Below are positions 8,588 through 16,983 of a DNA stretch of 64,000 bases, piece after piece. The stretch is from assembly GCA_025057115.1 (NCBI GenBank), contig JANWWZ010000009.1, positions 32,231 to 96,230 on the forward strand, given 5' to 3'. The number at the start of each line of letters is the position of its first letter. Positions within the stretch are counted from its first letter, which is position 1. The stretch is from Bernardetiaceae bacterium. Lineage in GTDB: Bacteria > Bacteroidota > Bacteroidia > Cytophagales > Thermoflexibacteraceae. The translations under genes were made by a program, and so were the position numbers. Below the pieces are notes generated by a model. That model ran no database searches, was not told the DNA's origin, and saw only the letters and a list, made by a program, of their open reading frames with translations.

Positions 8588-10840
8588 TTACCGCAAAGAC
8601 TTCATCGTTTTTGTATTGACAAATAGCACGTCGCCAATGCCATCATACCCCATGAAAACGGCTTCCCCGCTATGCTTTACCGCCTCTGAGCGAATACCGA
8701 TAATGGTCAAGTCAGCGCGCTTGGATTTTTGATTGATGATAGTTTTCGTGTCCACGTTTTCTTTTTTGGGAATCAATTCAATGTTAGAAGGTGAAATGGG
8801 CAGCCTACCCGAGTTAATTAATTCCATCAGGTTTTGTTTTTGCTCCATTATTTCATTTTCCGGGTAGACGGCAAAAATTTTAATGCTGGCGTTGCTCCAG
8901 TCGGGATGACCTAGAATGATATAGCCTAACAAAATCATCAAGGTAGCGTTTTCATAGTCGTTAGAAGTAATCCAAATATCTATTTCGCTGTGGTAGCCGA
9001 AATTGCGGTCAGAGCTTCCCAGCACAATGGCATCGAAGTCCGTTGCCCGCACCAACTGAAAGTTAGCTGCAATGCTAGACAAACCTTCTGGATTGGACTT
9101 GGAAAACTCAAACATGATTACGTTGTTTTCCTTGCCAGAAATGCCAGGCAATTGAATCACTTGAGAAATAGCCGCTGCTGCCGAAGGACTTACCAATGTA
9201 TCTATGTACACATTACTATGGGTAGCATCAGAAATTTTAATTAACTGTTGGTAGCACTCCTTTGATTGGCGGTGCGTTTCCTTTGAAAGATATCCCTCAA
9301 TCAAATGGATATAAGTGCCAAAGCCATATTTGTGGGAAATCCAGCGAAGAAATTGGAAAGCTGCCACCCGTTCAAAAGAGTGGGTAGAAATGCAGATAAT
9401 AGAAGGACGCCAGTGCTCTATGTCGGGCTCTTTGCGTGCCTTTTGCAAGAAAATTTGCAAAGTGCGGCTAAGCTGGAAGATCACTCCTTGAAAAATGACC
9501 GAAAGCCCTTGTTTGCGACTTTGATAGCGATTTACGACCATGTAGATGAAAACCATTGCCACTAAAGCTGTAAGAGAAAGCCGCAAGTTCATGTTAATCA
9601 TCGCAAAGATGCAAGTCATTGCCCCTGCCAAAGAGATGTACCACCGGGTGCGGAACAAAGGTCGATAAGCGGGGTCGGCGGCAAAGTGCTCTAAAAAAGA
9701 AATCATACAAATGGAGCCAAAGGTCAGGCACAGTAGAATAGAAGTGCCTTCAAGCATGGAAGGCATATCATTGTAAAGCAAGGCGAGAAATACTGCAATG
9801 GCTGTAACTTGAATTGCATGTTCAGGCAAGGGATTGCTAGCATCTTCTCTGTTGATGCGAGACAGCCAGCGGTCCCAAACCAGATTAGGCAACACGCGGT
9901 CGGAAGCAAGAGCCTGTAAAGTTCTACTTGCCATCAAGAAAGAACTGGCTGCCGAAAGTGTGCTAACCAACCCAAGAACAAACAGTATTTCTACTCCAAA
10001 AGGCGTCTTATCTGCCATTACAAGGGGATTGTTTACCAACTCCTGCAGGGGAGCAATCATGTAGAGTTTAAAAATAAACACTAAATAGCCTAGAAAGCCC
10101 ACTACAGTAGCTCCAATAATTCCTCTGGGCAAAGAGCGCCGCGGCTCATCTAATTTTTTGGAAAAACTCAAACCGGCGGTCATCCCGCCGAACATGGGAA
10201 AGCACAAAGCCAAAACTGTGAAAAAATCGAGTGGATTGTCTATTTGGCGTGTCAATTCGCTGAAGTGGAGTTCTGTTCGGTCAGCAGGCTGGCTGCTTAA
10301 AAACAACCCATAGCCAAAAATCATTAAAGGCACTGTGAGGTAAAGCAGTTTAAGCAATACCTCTGAACCAAAGCGAAGCAGTAGAAAGGTTAGCAGCAGA
10401 AAAGCTGGAAAACTTGCTACGCGATAGTCATACACGTAAATGTTTAGCGGCGAAGCCAGTAAGTAATCAAAAAAAGGCTTAAATGCACGCGAAAAGGTGA
10501 TTAGATAGATAGCCGTTAGAATAGTTTGGGCAATATAAAGCATTACTCCGATGGGAACTGCTACCGTAATGCCAAACGAGCGAGAAATAATGAAATATTC
10601 CCCGCCTCCTTCCACTTTTTGGTTAGTGGCAATTTCCGAGAAAGCCATTGCCGTAGGGATGGTAATCAGGTGGGCTAGCCCTACCATGCCTATTGCCCCG
10701 ATGAGTCCTAAATGCCCTATGGCATGCCCCAGCCACAAAATCATGAGCGCCCCTTGCAAGGTACAGAGCGAAAGAAAGAAAACTGGAAAGGAGCCTAAGC
10801 CGTGTTTTTGTTTTGTGAAGTGTTGTTGGACGGTAGGCAT
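8588..10840 (-). CDS. APC-superfamily permease resembling SLC12 cation-chloride cotransporters
   Basis: 750 aa. Residues about 15-430 hold some 12 transmembrane helices of the APC fold, including GGGEYFIISRSFG near TM3 and FPMFGGMTAGLSFS near TM6. Residues about 440-750 are soluble, with USP-like alternating strands and helices (IICISTHSFERVAAFQFL, ADLTIIGIRSE). This two-part design, permease plus large cytoplasmic domain, matches SLC12-type (Na-K-Cl/K-Cl) cotransporters and their bacterial relatives. The ions carried cannot be told from sequence. It starts 2 bp after the DUF58 gene, so the two are surely co-transcribed. Confidence 0.8.
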   Translation of the reverse strand: MPTVQQHFTKQKHGLGSFPVFFLSLCTLQGALMILWLGHAIGHLGLIGAIGMVGLAHLITIPTAMAFSEIATNQKVEGGGEYFIISRSFGITVAVPIGVMLYIAQTILTAIYLITFSRAFKPFFDYLLASPLNIYVYDYRVASFPAFLLLTFLLLRFGSEVLLKLLYLTVPLMIFGYGLFLSSQPADRTELHFSELTRQIDNPLDFFTVLALCFPMFGGMTAGLSFSKKLDEPRRSLPRGIIGATVVGFLGYLVFIFKLYMIAPLQELVNNPLVMADKTPFGVEILFVLGLVSTLSAASSFLMASRTLQALASDRVLPNLVWDRWLSRINREDASNPLPEHAIQVTAIAVFLALLYNDMPSMLEGTSILLCLTFGSICMISFLEHFAADPAYRPLFRTRWYISLAGAMTCIFAMINMNLRLSLTALVAMVFIYMVVNRYQSRKQGLSVIFQGVIFQLSRTLQIFLQKARKEPDIEHWRPSIICISTHSFERVAAFQFLRWISHKYGFGTYIHLIEGYLSKETHRQSKECYQQLIKISDATHSNVYIDTLVSPSAAAAISQVIQLPGISGKENNVIMFEFSKSNPEGLSSIAANFQLVRATDFDAIVLGSSDRNFGYHSEIDIWITSNDYENATLMILLGYIILGHPDWSNASIKIFAVYPENEIMEQKQNLMELINSGRLPISPSNIELIPKKENVDTKTIINQKSKRADLTIIGIRSEAVKHSGEAVFMGYDGIGDVLFVNTKTMKSLR

Positions 10841-10842
10841 AT

Positions 10843-11748
10843 TTATCTCATTTTGGCTCGCTTAATCAAATAGGCAAGCAGGATTTGGTTAATAGATTGA
10901 CTGATATCTGCTTGGATGAAATCAATTTTATATTGTCCACACTTGAGCTTGAGTTGATGAAAATGCTCACTAATCTGCTGGCGATAATAGGAACGAACTT
11001 CAGAAGGTTGCAGTTTAATTCGCTGACCACTTTCTAGATCTATAAACACATAAGGGCGATCCGCAAACTGAAAGGCTTCTTCTGTTTGCTTGTCGATGGT
11101 GTGAAAAAGCAATACTTCGTGGTGATTGTGCTTGAGATGTTGCAAAGCGGAAAAAAGCTCTTTTTGGTCAGTGGTGTTTTCCATCATGTCGCTAAAAATG
11201 ATAATGAGCGAACGACGATGAATTTTATCAGCTATTTGGTGAATAACCTTAGCAGCTTGTGTAGACTTTTTTTCCGAAGGTTGGTCGAACATTTGCTGCA
11301 AGCGCACAAATAGGTGATGCAAATGAGTAGGAGTGGATTTGACAGGGGTTTCCCATTCTATTGCATCGGAAAAAGCGGCAATTCCTACTGCATCCCGTTG
11401 GCGTTGAAGCATATAGGCAAGGCAAGCAGCGCCTATGATGCTAAAGCGAATTTTACCCCTATCTTTAGGGGGGTAATGCATGGAAGAAGAATTGTCCAGC
11501 AAAATCAAGCAGCGCAAGTTAGTTTCTTCTTCATAGCGCTTAGTATAGAGGCGATCTGTTTTGGCATATACTTTCCAATCTATATGCCGGGTGCTTTCTC
11601 CCGTATTGTAAAGGCGATGTTCGGCAAACTCCACAGAAAAACCATGATAGGGTGATTTATGCAATCCAGTAATAAATCCCTCTACCATCTGTTTGGCAAG
11701 TAGCTCTAAATTGCCGTACTGCTTTACTATTCCTAAATCAATAGGCAT
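10843..11748 (-). CDS. DUF58 domain protein with VWA-like fold
   Basis: 301 aa. The DUF58 signature (Y..STRHIDWKVYAKTDRLYTKRYEEE) spans about residues 48-77. A MIDAS-like DNSSSM follows at about 87-92, and LIIIFSDMME lies near 180. DUF58 proteins usually sit beside a MoxR AAA+ ATPase and BatA/BatB-type proteins, and are thought to work as chaperone-like partners in envelope or stress functions. No MoxR gene is adjacent here. Instead the gene is followed 2 bp later by the SLC12-like permease, an unusual pairing. Confidence 0.85.
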   Translation of the reverse strand: MPIDLGIVKQYGNLELLAKQMVEGFITGLHKSPYHGFSVEFAEHRLYNTGESTRHIDWKVYAKTDRLYTKRYEEETNLRCLILLDNSSSMHYPPKDRGKIRFSIIGAACLAYMLQRQRDAVGIAAFSDAIEWETPVKSTPTHLHHLFVRLQQMFDQPSEKKSTQAAKVIHQIADKIHRRSLIIIFSDMMENTTDQKELFSALQHLKHNHHEVLLFHTIDKQTEEAFQFADRPYVFIDLESGQRIKLQPSEVRSYYRQQISEHFHQLKLKCGQYKIDFIQADISQSINQILLAYLIKRAKMR

Positions 11749-11950
11749 GCGCTTAGAGAAGCTAATTTATGCTATTTTTCAACCACCCAAGAAAACTTCT
11801 TGTTGGAGAAAATTACTCCTAACAGCATGCCAAAAAGTAACTTGGACGGTTTTGCAAGAACGAAAGTCCATCTTTGGCAAAACGAGTTGGGCTTTTTGCC
11901 AACTTTTTCCAGTTGCTTAAAAATTTTACAAAATGCCATAGTAGCGTTTT
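11749..11950. other. Intergenic region with a terminator-like hairpin
   Basis: No coding potential was found. Bases around 11874-11912 contain TTGGCAAAA and TTTTTGCCAA arms flanking a short loop, followed by CTTTTT on the plus strand. The only flanking genes run leftward, so the hairpin may end the M61 transcript despite the poor U-tract on that strand. Confidence 0.3.
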
Positions 11951-13759
11951 TTACTCTTTCCTAACCAATTTCCGAAAAACTACTTCTTGCTCTTCGGAAC
12001 TGGTACTAAGTGAAGTAATGCTATACTGTGCCGTTCCACTGGTGCCCACTTTAACAGGAAGTTCTCTTACGAGCCCGTCGCGTGCAAGCAATACTTTTAC
12101 TGTTTGCCCGACAGTGCGGGAAGCAATGTAAGTGTTGGCAGCGGCGGCACTGTTAATGCGAAAACCATCTATGGCAATGATTTCGTCATTTACGTTGATT
12201 CCGTCGTTATAAGCTGGAGCTCCTCGGCGAGTAACTTTTACTATAACTCGATTGTTTTCATCAGCAAGGGTCATGCCTAAGCTAGGGGTATTGTCAGGAG
12301 AAACGCTCAGTTGCAGCCCAGCATAAGCCAAATAGTGATTGTAGTCCACTGGTTTTGTCCCGTGGACAAAATTATCAAAAATTTCATCTAATTTTTTGCC
12401 AGCCACTTCTTCACAAGCCTTTTTAAGTTCGGCTTCTGTAAACCCGCGATTGAGTTTTTTGTAAGTAGTTTGGTAAAGGTACCGCATGACGTCATCAAGG
12501 TTCTTCTGTCCTTTGCTGCCGTGCAGAATTTCTAAGTCCAACAGCATGGCAATTCTTGCCCCAGAGCCATAATAGGAAATAGTGCTGTTGATAGAATTTT
12601 CATTTCGGCGATAATATTTAATCCATGCGTCAAAACTAGCCTCGGCCACTGATTGCACTTTGCTACCTGGAGCATTTTCGTGTTCGGCAATATTAGCTAC
12701 TAGCTCGCGCAGATAAGACTGTTCGTCAATTAATCCAGCTCGGCAGAGAATTAAATCGTCGTAATAAGAGGTAAATCCTTCTGCCATCCAAAGCAAGCGC
12801 GTGTAGTTTTCTTGGTCGTAGTTAAAGGGTCCTAGCACGTCAGGACGAAGGCGTTTTACGTTCCATAAATGGAAATACTCGTGAGCTACTAAGCGCAAAA
12901 AGCCCATGTAACCGCTTTGAGTTTGATAAGCATTTCGATTGACTGCCAGCACAGTAGAGTTGAGATGTTCTAGCCCACCTGTGGCTCCGCCGCCTAAATG
13001 GTGCACAATAAAAATGTATTCCTTGCAAGGATGTTCGCCAAAGATTTCCACGGCAGCCTCTACGATAGCTTTTGTATCTCTGACGAGGCGCTCTGCGTCG
13101 TATTCTGCCACTCCGTACATGGCATATTGGTGCGGAATACCTGCAGCGGTGAAGGAAATAATGCGCTGATTGCCAATTTCTATGGGGGCATCGGCGAGTT
13201 GGTCATAGTTAGGTGCCCTGCGCAGGTAGGGATTGCCTTCGACCTTTTCTAAAGTACAGGAAATTTCCTTCCACTCCTTGTAAGGGGTAATGTGCAATGT
13301 AGAAGGCAGATGTATAAATCCATCGGGAAACATAAACACGCTAGGCGGACTAATAAAGGCATGGGAATCATCTACAAAGCTAGTGCGAACCGATTGCTCA
13401 AAAGCATATACTTGATAGCTAAATCGCACTCCTTTTGCGGCTGCCAGTTGCACTCGCCAAGTATTCTTGTTCATTTTCTCGAATTTGAGGGGCATGCCAT
13501 TGAGGTCGGTTGCTTGCTCTGCCTCTACATTGCGCGAAAACTCGCGCACTAAATAAGAGCCAGGAGCCCAAACTGGCATTTTAAAATCTATATAGCCGCG
13601 CTTTTGCACATCAGTAGGCAGATTCTCAAAGCGAATTTCTACTTCCAGATAGTGCGTATGAGGGGCTTGTATGCGTAAGTGGTAGGTGAGTTGTTGCGCT
13701 TTTAAGCCAGCAGTCCACAAAAACGCAACGAAAACTAGTTTCAAAAAATACCTTTTCAT
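11951..13759 (-). CDS. M61 family metallopeptidase with PDZ domain, exported
   Basis: 602 aa from ATG 13759; the frame is open further upstream, but that part would run into the tRNA-Pro gene, and MKRYFLKLVFVAFLWTAGLKAQ is a good signal peptide. An N-terminal beta domain (about 25-200) precedes the gluzincin domain with HEYFH (His293, Glu294, His297) and the downstream MAEGFTSYYDDL segment that supplies the third zinc ligand. A PDZ domain near residues 500-575 (GINVNDEIIAIDGFRI) is usual for the glycyl-aminopeptidase-like M61 group. It probably trims peptides outside the cytoplasm. The C-terminus is SSEEQEVVFRKLVRKE. Confidence 0.9.
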   Translation of the reverse strand: MKRYFLKLVFVAFLWTAGLKAQQLTYHLRIQAPHTHYLEVEIRFENLPTDVQKRGYIDFKMPVWAPGSYLVREFSRNVEAEQATDLNGMPLKFEKMNKNTWRVQLAAAKGVRFSYQVYAFEQSVRTSFVDDSHAFISPPSVFMFPDGFIHLPSTLHITPYKEWKEISCTLEKVEGNPYLRRAPNYDQLADAPIEIGNQRIISFTAAGIPHQYAMYGVAEYDAERLVRDTKAIVEAAVEIFGEHPCKEYIFIVHHLGGGATGGLEHLNSTVLAVNRNAYQTQSGYMGFLRLVAHEYFHLWNVKRLRPDVLGPFNYDQENYTRLLWMAEGFTSYYDDLILCRAGLIDEQSYLRELVANIAEHENAPGSKVQSVAEASFDAWIKYYRRNENSINSTISYYGSGARIAMLLDLEILHGSKGQKNLDDVMRYLYQTTYKKLNRGFTEAELKKACEEVAGKKLDEIFDNFVHGTKPVDYNHYLAYAGLQLSVSPDNTPSLGMTLADENNRVIVKVTRRGAPAYNDGINVNDEIIAIDGFRINSAAAANTYIASRTVGQTVKVLLARDGLVRELPVKVGTSGTAQYSITSLSTSSEEQEVVFRKLVRKE

Positions 13760-13833
13760 GTCATAAGGGAATACTTGCGGGCAATAATAGCGAAATATTT
13801 GACTGATAGTGTAGAGTGATTCAAAATCTTTAG

Positions 13834-13842
13834 TAGTTTTGC
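13834..13842 (+). promoter_or_regulatory. Bacteroidota -7 promoter box of tRNA-Pro
   Basis: TAGTTTTGC is an exact match to the TAnnTTTG(C) -7 element and ends 10 bp before the tRNA. No good TTTG at -33 was seen at normal spacing, so the -33 part is weak or absent. Confidence 0.5.
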
Positions 13843-13851
13843 AAATACATT

Positions 13852-13926
13852 CGGAGTGTAGCGCAGCCCGGTTAGCGCGCCACGTTCGGGACGTGGAGGA
13901 CGGAGGTTCAAATCCTCTCACTCCGA
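13852..13926 (+). tRNA. tRNA-Pro (anticodon CGG)
   Basis: A full cloverleaf can be drawn by hand. The acceptor stem CGGAGTG/CACTCCG is perfect, the D stem is GCGC/GCGC, and the anticodon stem CCACG/CGTGG is perfect with loop TTCGGGA (anticodon CGG, reading CCG). The T arm is GGAGG-TTCAAAT-CCTCT, followed by discriminator A. The 3' CCA is not encoded (next bases CAA), so it must be added by nucleotidyltransferase. The gene lies between the diverging M61 start and the converging DUF2141 stop, only 8 bp before the latter. Confidence 0.95.
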
Positions 13927-13934
13927 CAAGTCCG

Positions 13935-14369
13935 CTACCAATAAATTATCTCAATTTTTTGCCTGACCTCGGGCTTGTCTAAGCGAAATTTGGCATCAAC
14001 ATATTTAGGCGCTCCAAAGGAATTTTTTGCATTGTTTGAAACAGCATATCCTTCTTTGGGAATCCCAAATAAATTGCTGTCCATTTTTCCGTTGTCGTTT
14101 TCGTCGTGCAATAAGGCGATGGCATATTCTCCGTAAGGTACTTCAAAAACAATTTGCGCTGTCTGGCTAGTGATGGTAGCTTGCCCTGTAGCTACTGCTT
14201 GCCTTTCACTCATAAACGTTTTTTCGCTGTTGTAGAGGGCGGCTAGCACCTTGCCACTATTATTGCGCAAATTGCCTATTTCCACAATAATTTTACCTTT
14301 TTGAGCTACCGCAGTTAAAGAACAAGCAAATAAGATTAACACTGCTAAAACAGAGCTCACATACTTCAT
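13935..14369 (-). CDS. DUF2141 domain protein, exported
   Basis: 144 aa from ATG 14369, selected because MKYVSSVLAVLILFACSLTAVAQ is then a signal peptide (the cysteine is not in a good lipobox). The mature protein is one beta-rich DUF2141 domain: IIVEIGNLRNNSGKVLAALYN at the start, the acidic LHDENDNGKMDSNLFGIPKEGY motif near 90-111, and a beta-strand end. This family is common in Bacteroidota and has no firm function. It stands alone, converging on tRNA-Pro. Confidence 0.85.
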   Translation of the reverse strand: MKYVSSVLAVLILFACSLTAVAQKGKIIVEIGNLRNNSGKVLAALYNSEKTFMSERQAVATGQATITSQTAQIVFEVPYGEYAIALLHDENDNGKMDSNLFGIPKEGYAVSNNAKNSFGAPKYVDAKFRLDKPEVRQKIEIIYW

Positions 14370-14551
14370 AGTGCTAAGTTGGATTAAGCCAAAACAGTAA
14401 AGTGCCCAAGGGGCGTTTTTCGAATTTGTGCTTGGAAATGTATTCAAATTTGTTGAAATTTAGGGAGAGTAGCTTGCTTAAAAACAGTTAAACAACCCCT
14501 TATTCTATCCCAAAACTAAACGTTTCCAAATTTTACACTTGGGCAACCAGG

Positions 14552-14586
14552 TTTGAGAAGCAATAAAATATAGTTGCTTAATTTTG
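14552..14586 (+). promoter_or_regulatory. Candidate promoter of the PAS/HisKA-like gene
   Basis: TTTG at 14552-14555 and an exact -7 element TAATTTTG at 14579-14586 are separated by 23 bp, near the upper end for Bacteroidota sigma-ABfr-type promoters. Transcription would begin about 25 bp before ATG 14617. Confidence 0.5.
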
Positions 14587-14616
14587 TCTTTAACCGCCTA
14601 AGCTAAGTTCCTGCGC

Positions 14617-16344
14617 ATGACAACACTGACTGACTTAATTAGCAATTACGTTCCTACCTATCTTTTGCGCTCAAATAATTACTACGTAGTCGTTACAGAC
14701 CTTGAAGGGTGCTATTTGTTTGTCAATGACCTTTTTCGAAAGCGCTTCAGACTGCCAGAAGATGACTTACTTTATCAATCGGTGTTTGCTACTATTTACC
14801 AAGAAGATCACCGCAAATGCTTAGAGGCGGTCAATGCCTGTTTAGCTCAACCTGGCAAACCGGTAAAAATCGACCTGCGCAAACCAGATTCCACTGGGGA
14901 GAGCTTCTACTGGACTGCTTGGGAATTCTCTACTTTGCAAGATCCCAACCAAAAGCCTTTTGCTATCATTTGCGTCGGGTACGATATTACAGAAACAGAA
15001 AAAAATAGCCGCATAGCAAGAGATTTTGCTCAAAAGGTAGAAAAAATTATCGAAGAAATTAACGATGGCTTTTATCAGCTTGATAATCAATGGTGTTTCG
15101 TAAAAATTAACAAAGTAGCAGAAAAAATTTTAGGCTTTCCACGAGAGCGCTTGCTGGGCAGTTACTTCTGGGATTTATTTCCCGATTCTCCAGATTACAA
15201 CTACCCCCAAAAATTCCGCAAAGCCATGCAAGAAGGCATCGTAGTTCACTTCGAAGACTACCGCCCTGATCTGAAGCGTTGGTTTGGCGTTACGGCATAT
15301 CCTTCCACTGAAGGACTGAGCGTATTTTTCCGCGATATCACCTTGCAAAAAAAATACGCTGAAAGGCTTAAAAAACAAGCCTTTATGCTTCATGCTATCT
15401 ACAATAGCACCACAGAAGCCTCCAGTTTCATCGACACGGATTTCATTATTCGCTACAATAATCACGTAGCCCGTCAAATTACGCGGCGGTTATTTGGCAA
15501 GGAAGCCCAAATTGGCGATAACATGTTTGACTACGTACTGCCAGAATACAAAGAAGAATTTATCAATCACTGCCAAAGAGTACTAAAAGGGGAAACTATT
15601 GTACTAGAACGCACCGACGGAGAGCGATGGTGGCGCTTTTCTCTCATGCCCGTCTATGGGGAAAGAAAAGAAATTATCGGAATTGCCCACAATGTAAGCG
15701 ATATTACTGAGCCCAAAGAACGCGAGCTTAAACTTCAAGAAAGTCGCCACCAACTTCAACGCATCATAGAAGCTATTCCCCATCCCTTGCTTATTGTCAG
15801 GATCAATATGTTAATTGAGTTTGTCAACGAAGAATTTGAAAAAGTATTCGGCTACCATGCCCACGAAGTGCTTGGAAAAAATATCGAAATACTCATTCCT
15901 GAGTCGCTTAGAGAAAATCACAAGCAATACTACAAAACATATCTTGAACACCACAGCACTTCCATGCGCATTGAGCGCTATATTCCTGCTCTCACTAAAA
16001 GTGGCAAGGAAATTTTTGTAGAAGCCAGCCTAAATACTTTTTCAACTAAGAACGAGCAGCGAATTATAGTGATTTTACAAGACGTTACTGCTAAGAAAAA
16101 ATATCAGGACACCATTTTGCAGCAAAATAAGGCATTGCAGGAAATTGCTTGGCAACAGTCCCATAAGATTAGAAGCCCTTTGGCTAACATTTTAGGCTTG
16201 TGTAATCTTTTGCTAAATTATCCCGACGAACCAGAAGAAAACAAGCGAGTGTATGTAGAATATCTCAACAAAGCAGCCAAAGAACTTGACAAAGTAATTC
16301 ACCAGATTGTAAATATTGCCAATATCTCTGACGAGATTACCTAA
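14617..16344 (+). CDS. Multi-PAS protein ending in a HisKA-like helix pair, no ATPase domain
   Basis: 575 aa, cytoplasmic, no TM segment. Four PAS modules can be placed: about 15-130 (first PAS, then PAC-like YDITETE), 140-245, 255-370 and 380-500 (clear PAS: ANPHPLLIV-like start, FGYHAHEVLGKNIEILIPE). The final 70 residues form a HisKA-like dimerisation unit with the H-box QQSHKIRSPLANILGL and a second helix NKAAKELDKVIHQIVN. The protein then stops; no N, G1 or G2 box of a GHKL ATPase follows in any frame before the downstream hairpin. It may dimerise with, or be phosphorylated by, another kinase. The family is frequent in Cytophagales. Confidence 0.85.
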   Translation: MTTLTDLISNYVPTYLLRSNNYYVVVTDLEGCYLFVNDLFRKRFRLPEDDLLYQSVFATIYQEDHRKCLEAVNACLAQPGKPVKIDLRKPDSTGESFYWTAWEFSTLQDPNQKPFAIICVGYDITETEKNSRIARDFAQKVEKIIEEINDGFYQLDNQWCFVKINKVAEKILGFPRERLLGSYFWDLFPDSPDYNYPQKFRKAMQEGIVVHFEDYRPDLKRWFGVTAYPSTEGLSVFFRDITLQKKYAERLKKQAFMLHAIYNSTTEASSFIDTDFIIRYNNHVARQITRRLFGKEAQIGDNMFDYVLPEYKEEFINHCQRVLKGETIVLERTDGERWWRFSLMPVYGERKEIIGIAHNVSDITEPKERELKLQESRHQLQRIIEAIPHPLLIVRINMLIEFVNEEFEKVFGYHAHEVLGKNIEILIPESLRENHKQYYKTYLEHHSTSMRIERYIPALTKSGKEIFVEASLNTFSTKNEQRIIVILQDVTAKKKYQDTILQQNKALQEIAWQQSHKIRSPLANILGLCNLLLNYPDEPEENKRVYVEYLNKAAKELDKVIHQIVNIANISDEIT

Positions 16345-16375
16345 ACAGGTATTGTCTTTGCAAACAATACCTGTT
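16344..16375. terminator. Bidirectional hairpin between convergent genes
   Basis: The arms AACAGGTATTGT (16344-16355) and ACAATACCTGTT (16364-16375) are perfectly complementary over 12 bp with an 8-nt loop. The hairpin overlaps the PAS-gene stop codon and precedes the end of the DUF2911 gene. It lacks a strong U-tract on either strand. Confidence 0.6.
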
Positions 16376-16400
16376 GATTCTACTACCGACTAAAGGTGCT

Positions 16401-16910
16401 TCAGCTAACAGGTTTGATTTTGAAACTTACTCGCAGTTTTTCCCACAACAGGCTTACAATGCCATCTTTGTGTATGTCAAAGGTCAAGGCTTCGTAATGT
16501 TCATCAGAAGGCATGGGCTTAACCTTTACCCGCAAGGCATCTTCTGACTCTTTGTAGTTAAAAGCACCCCATTGGTCGTGTTGCTTGTTGAAGATAATCA
16601 CCCATTCCTTTTCTCCAGGAATGGTGAACAAGGCATATTTTCCTTTAGGTAGCTTTTTGCCTTCTACAGTAATGTCAGCAGTGGTTTCAAAAGTAGTAGC
16701 TTTGTTAGCTCCTGTGCGCCATACTTTGCCGTAAGGCACTAGCTCACCCCAAATTTTTCTGCCTCTTACGGAAGGTTGAGAGTAGTGAATCGTAATCACT
16801 GCCTGCCCAACTTTTTCCGCTACCGAAGCTGGCGGACTCAAAGGCTGCTGATTCTGAGCCTTTGCCAATGCACTCAGTGCAAATAACACCAAAATAGACC
16901 AGTTCTTCAT
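16401..16910 (-). CDS. DUF2911 domain protein, exported
   Basis: 169 aa with a signal peptide (MKNWSILVLFALSALAKAQ). The DUF2911 core includes ITIHYSQPSVRGRKIWGELVPYG, then KVWRTGANKATTFETTADI and ALFTIPGEKEWVIIFN near 90-110. The fold is predicted to be beta-rich, and the function of the family is unknown. A paralogue with the same PYGKVWRTGAN core is encoded at 30584-31117. It lies 73 bp after pepP on the same strand. Confidence 0.88.
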   Translation of the reverse strand: MKNWSILVLFALSALAKAQNQQPLSPPASVAEKVGQAVITIHYSQPSVRGRKIWGELVPYGKVWRTGANKATTFETTADITVEGKKLPKGKYALFTIPGEKEWVIIFNKQHDQWGAFNYKESEDALRVKVKPMPSDEHYEALTFDIHKDGIVSLLWEKLRVSFKIKPVS

Positions 16911-16983
16911 AATTATGCGTTGTTTATGTTTTCAAAATTACGCTGCCGCAGCAATAAACTCACGCAGCATGCAGCAATATTTC

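Noticed and set aside
13760..13921. An extension of the M61 peptidase frame upstream of ATG 13759
   Set aside because: It runs antisense into the tRNA-Pro gene and lacks any signal peptide; the downstream start gives a proper one.
14617..16400. Frameshift that would hide a GHKL ATPase of the PAS/HisKA protein
   Set aside because: A 12-bp hairpin follows directly, the next gene converges, and no N/G1/G2-box-like peptide appears in any frame.
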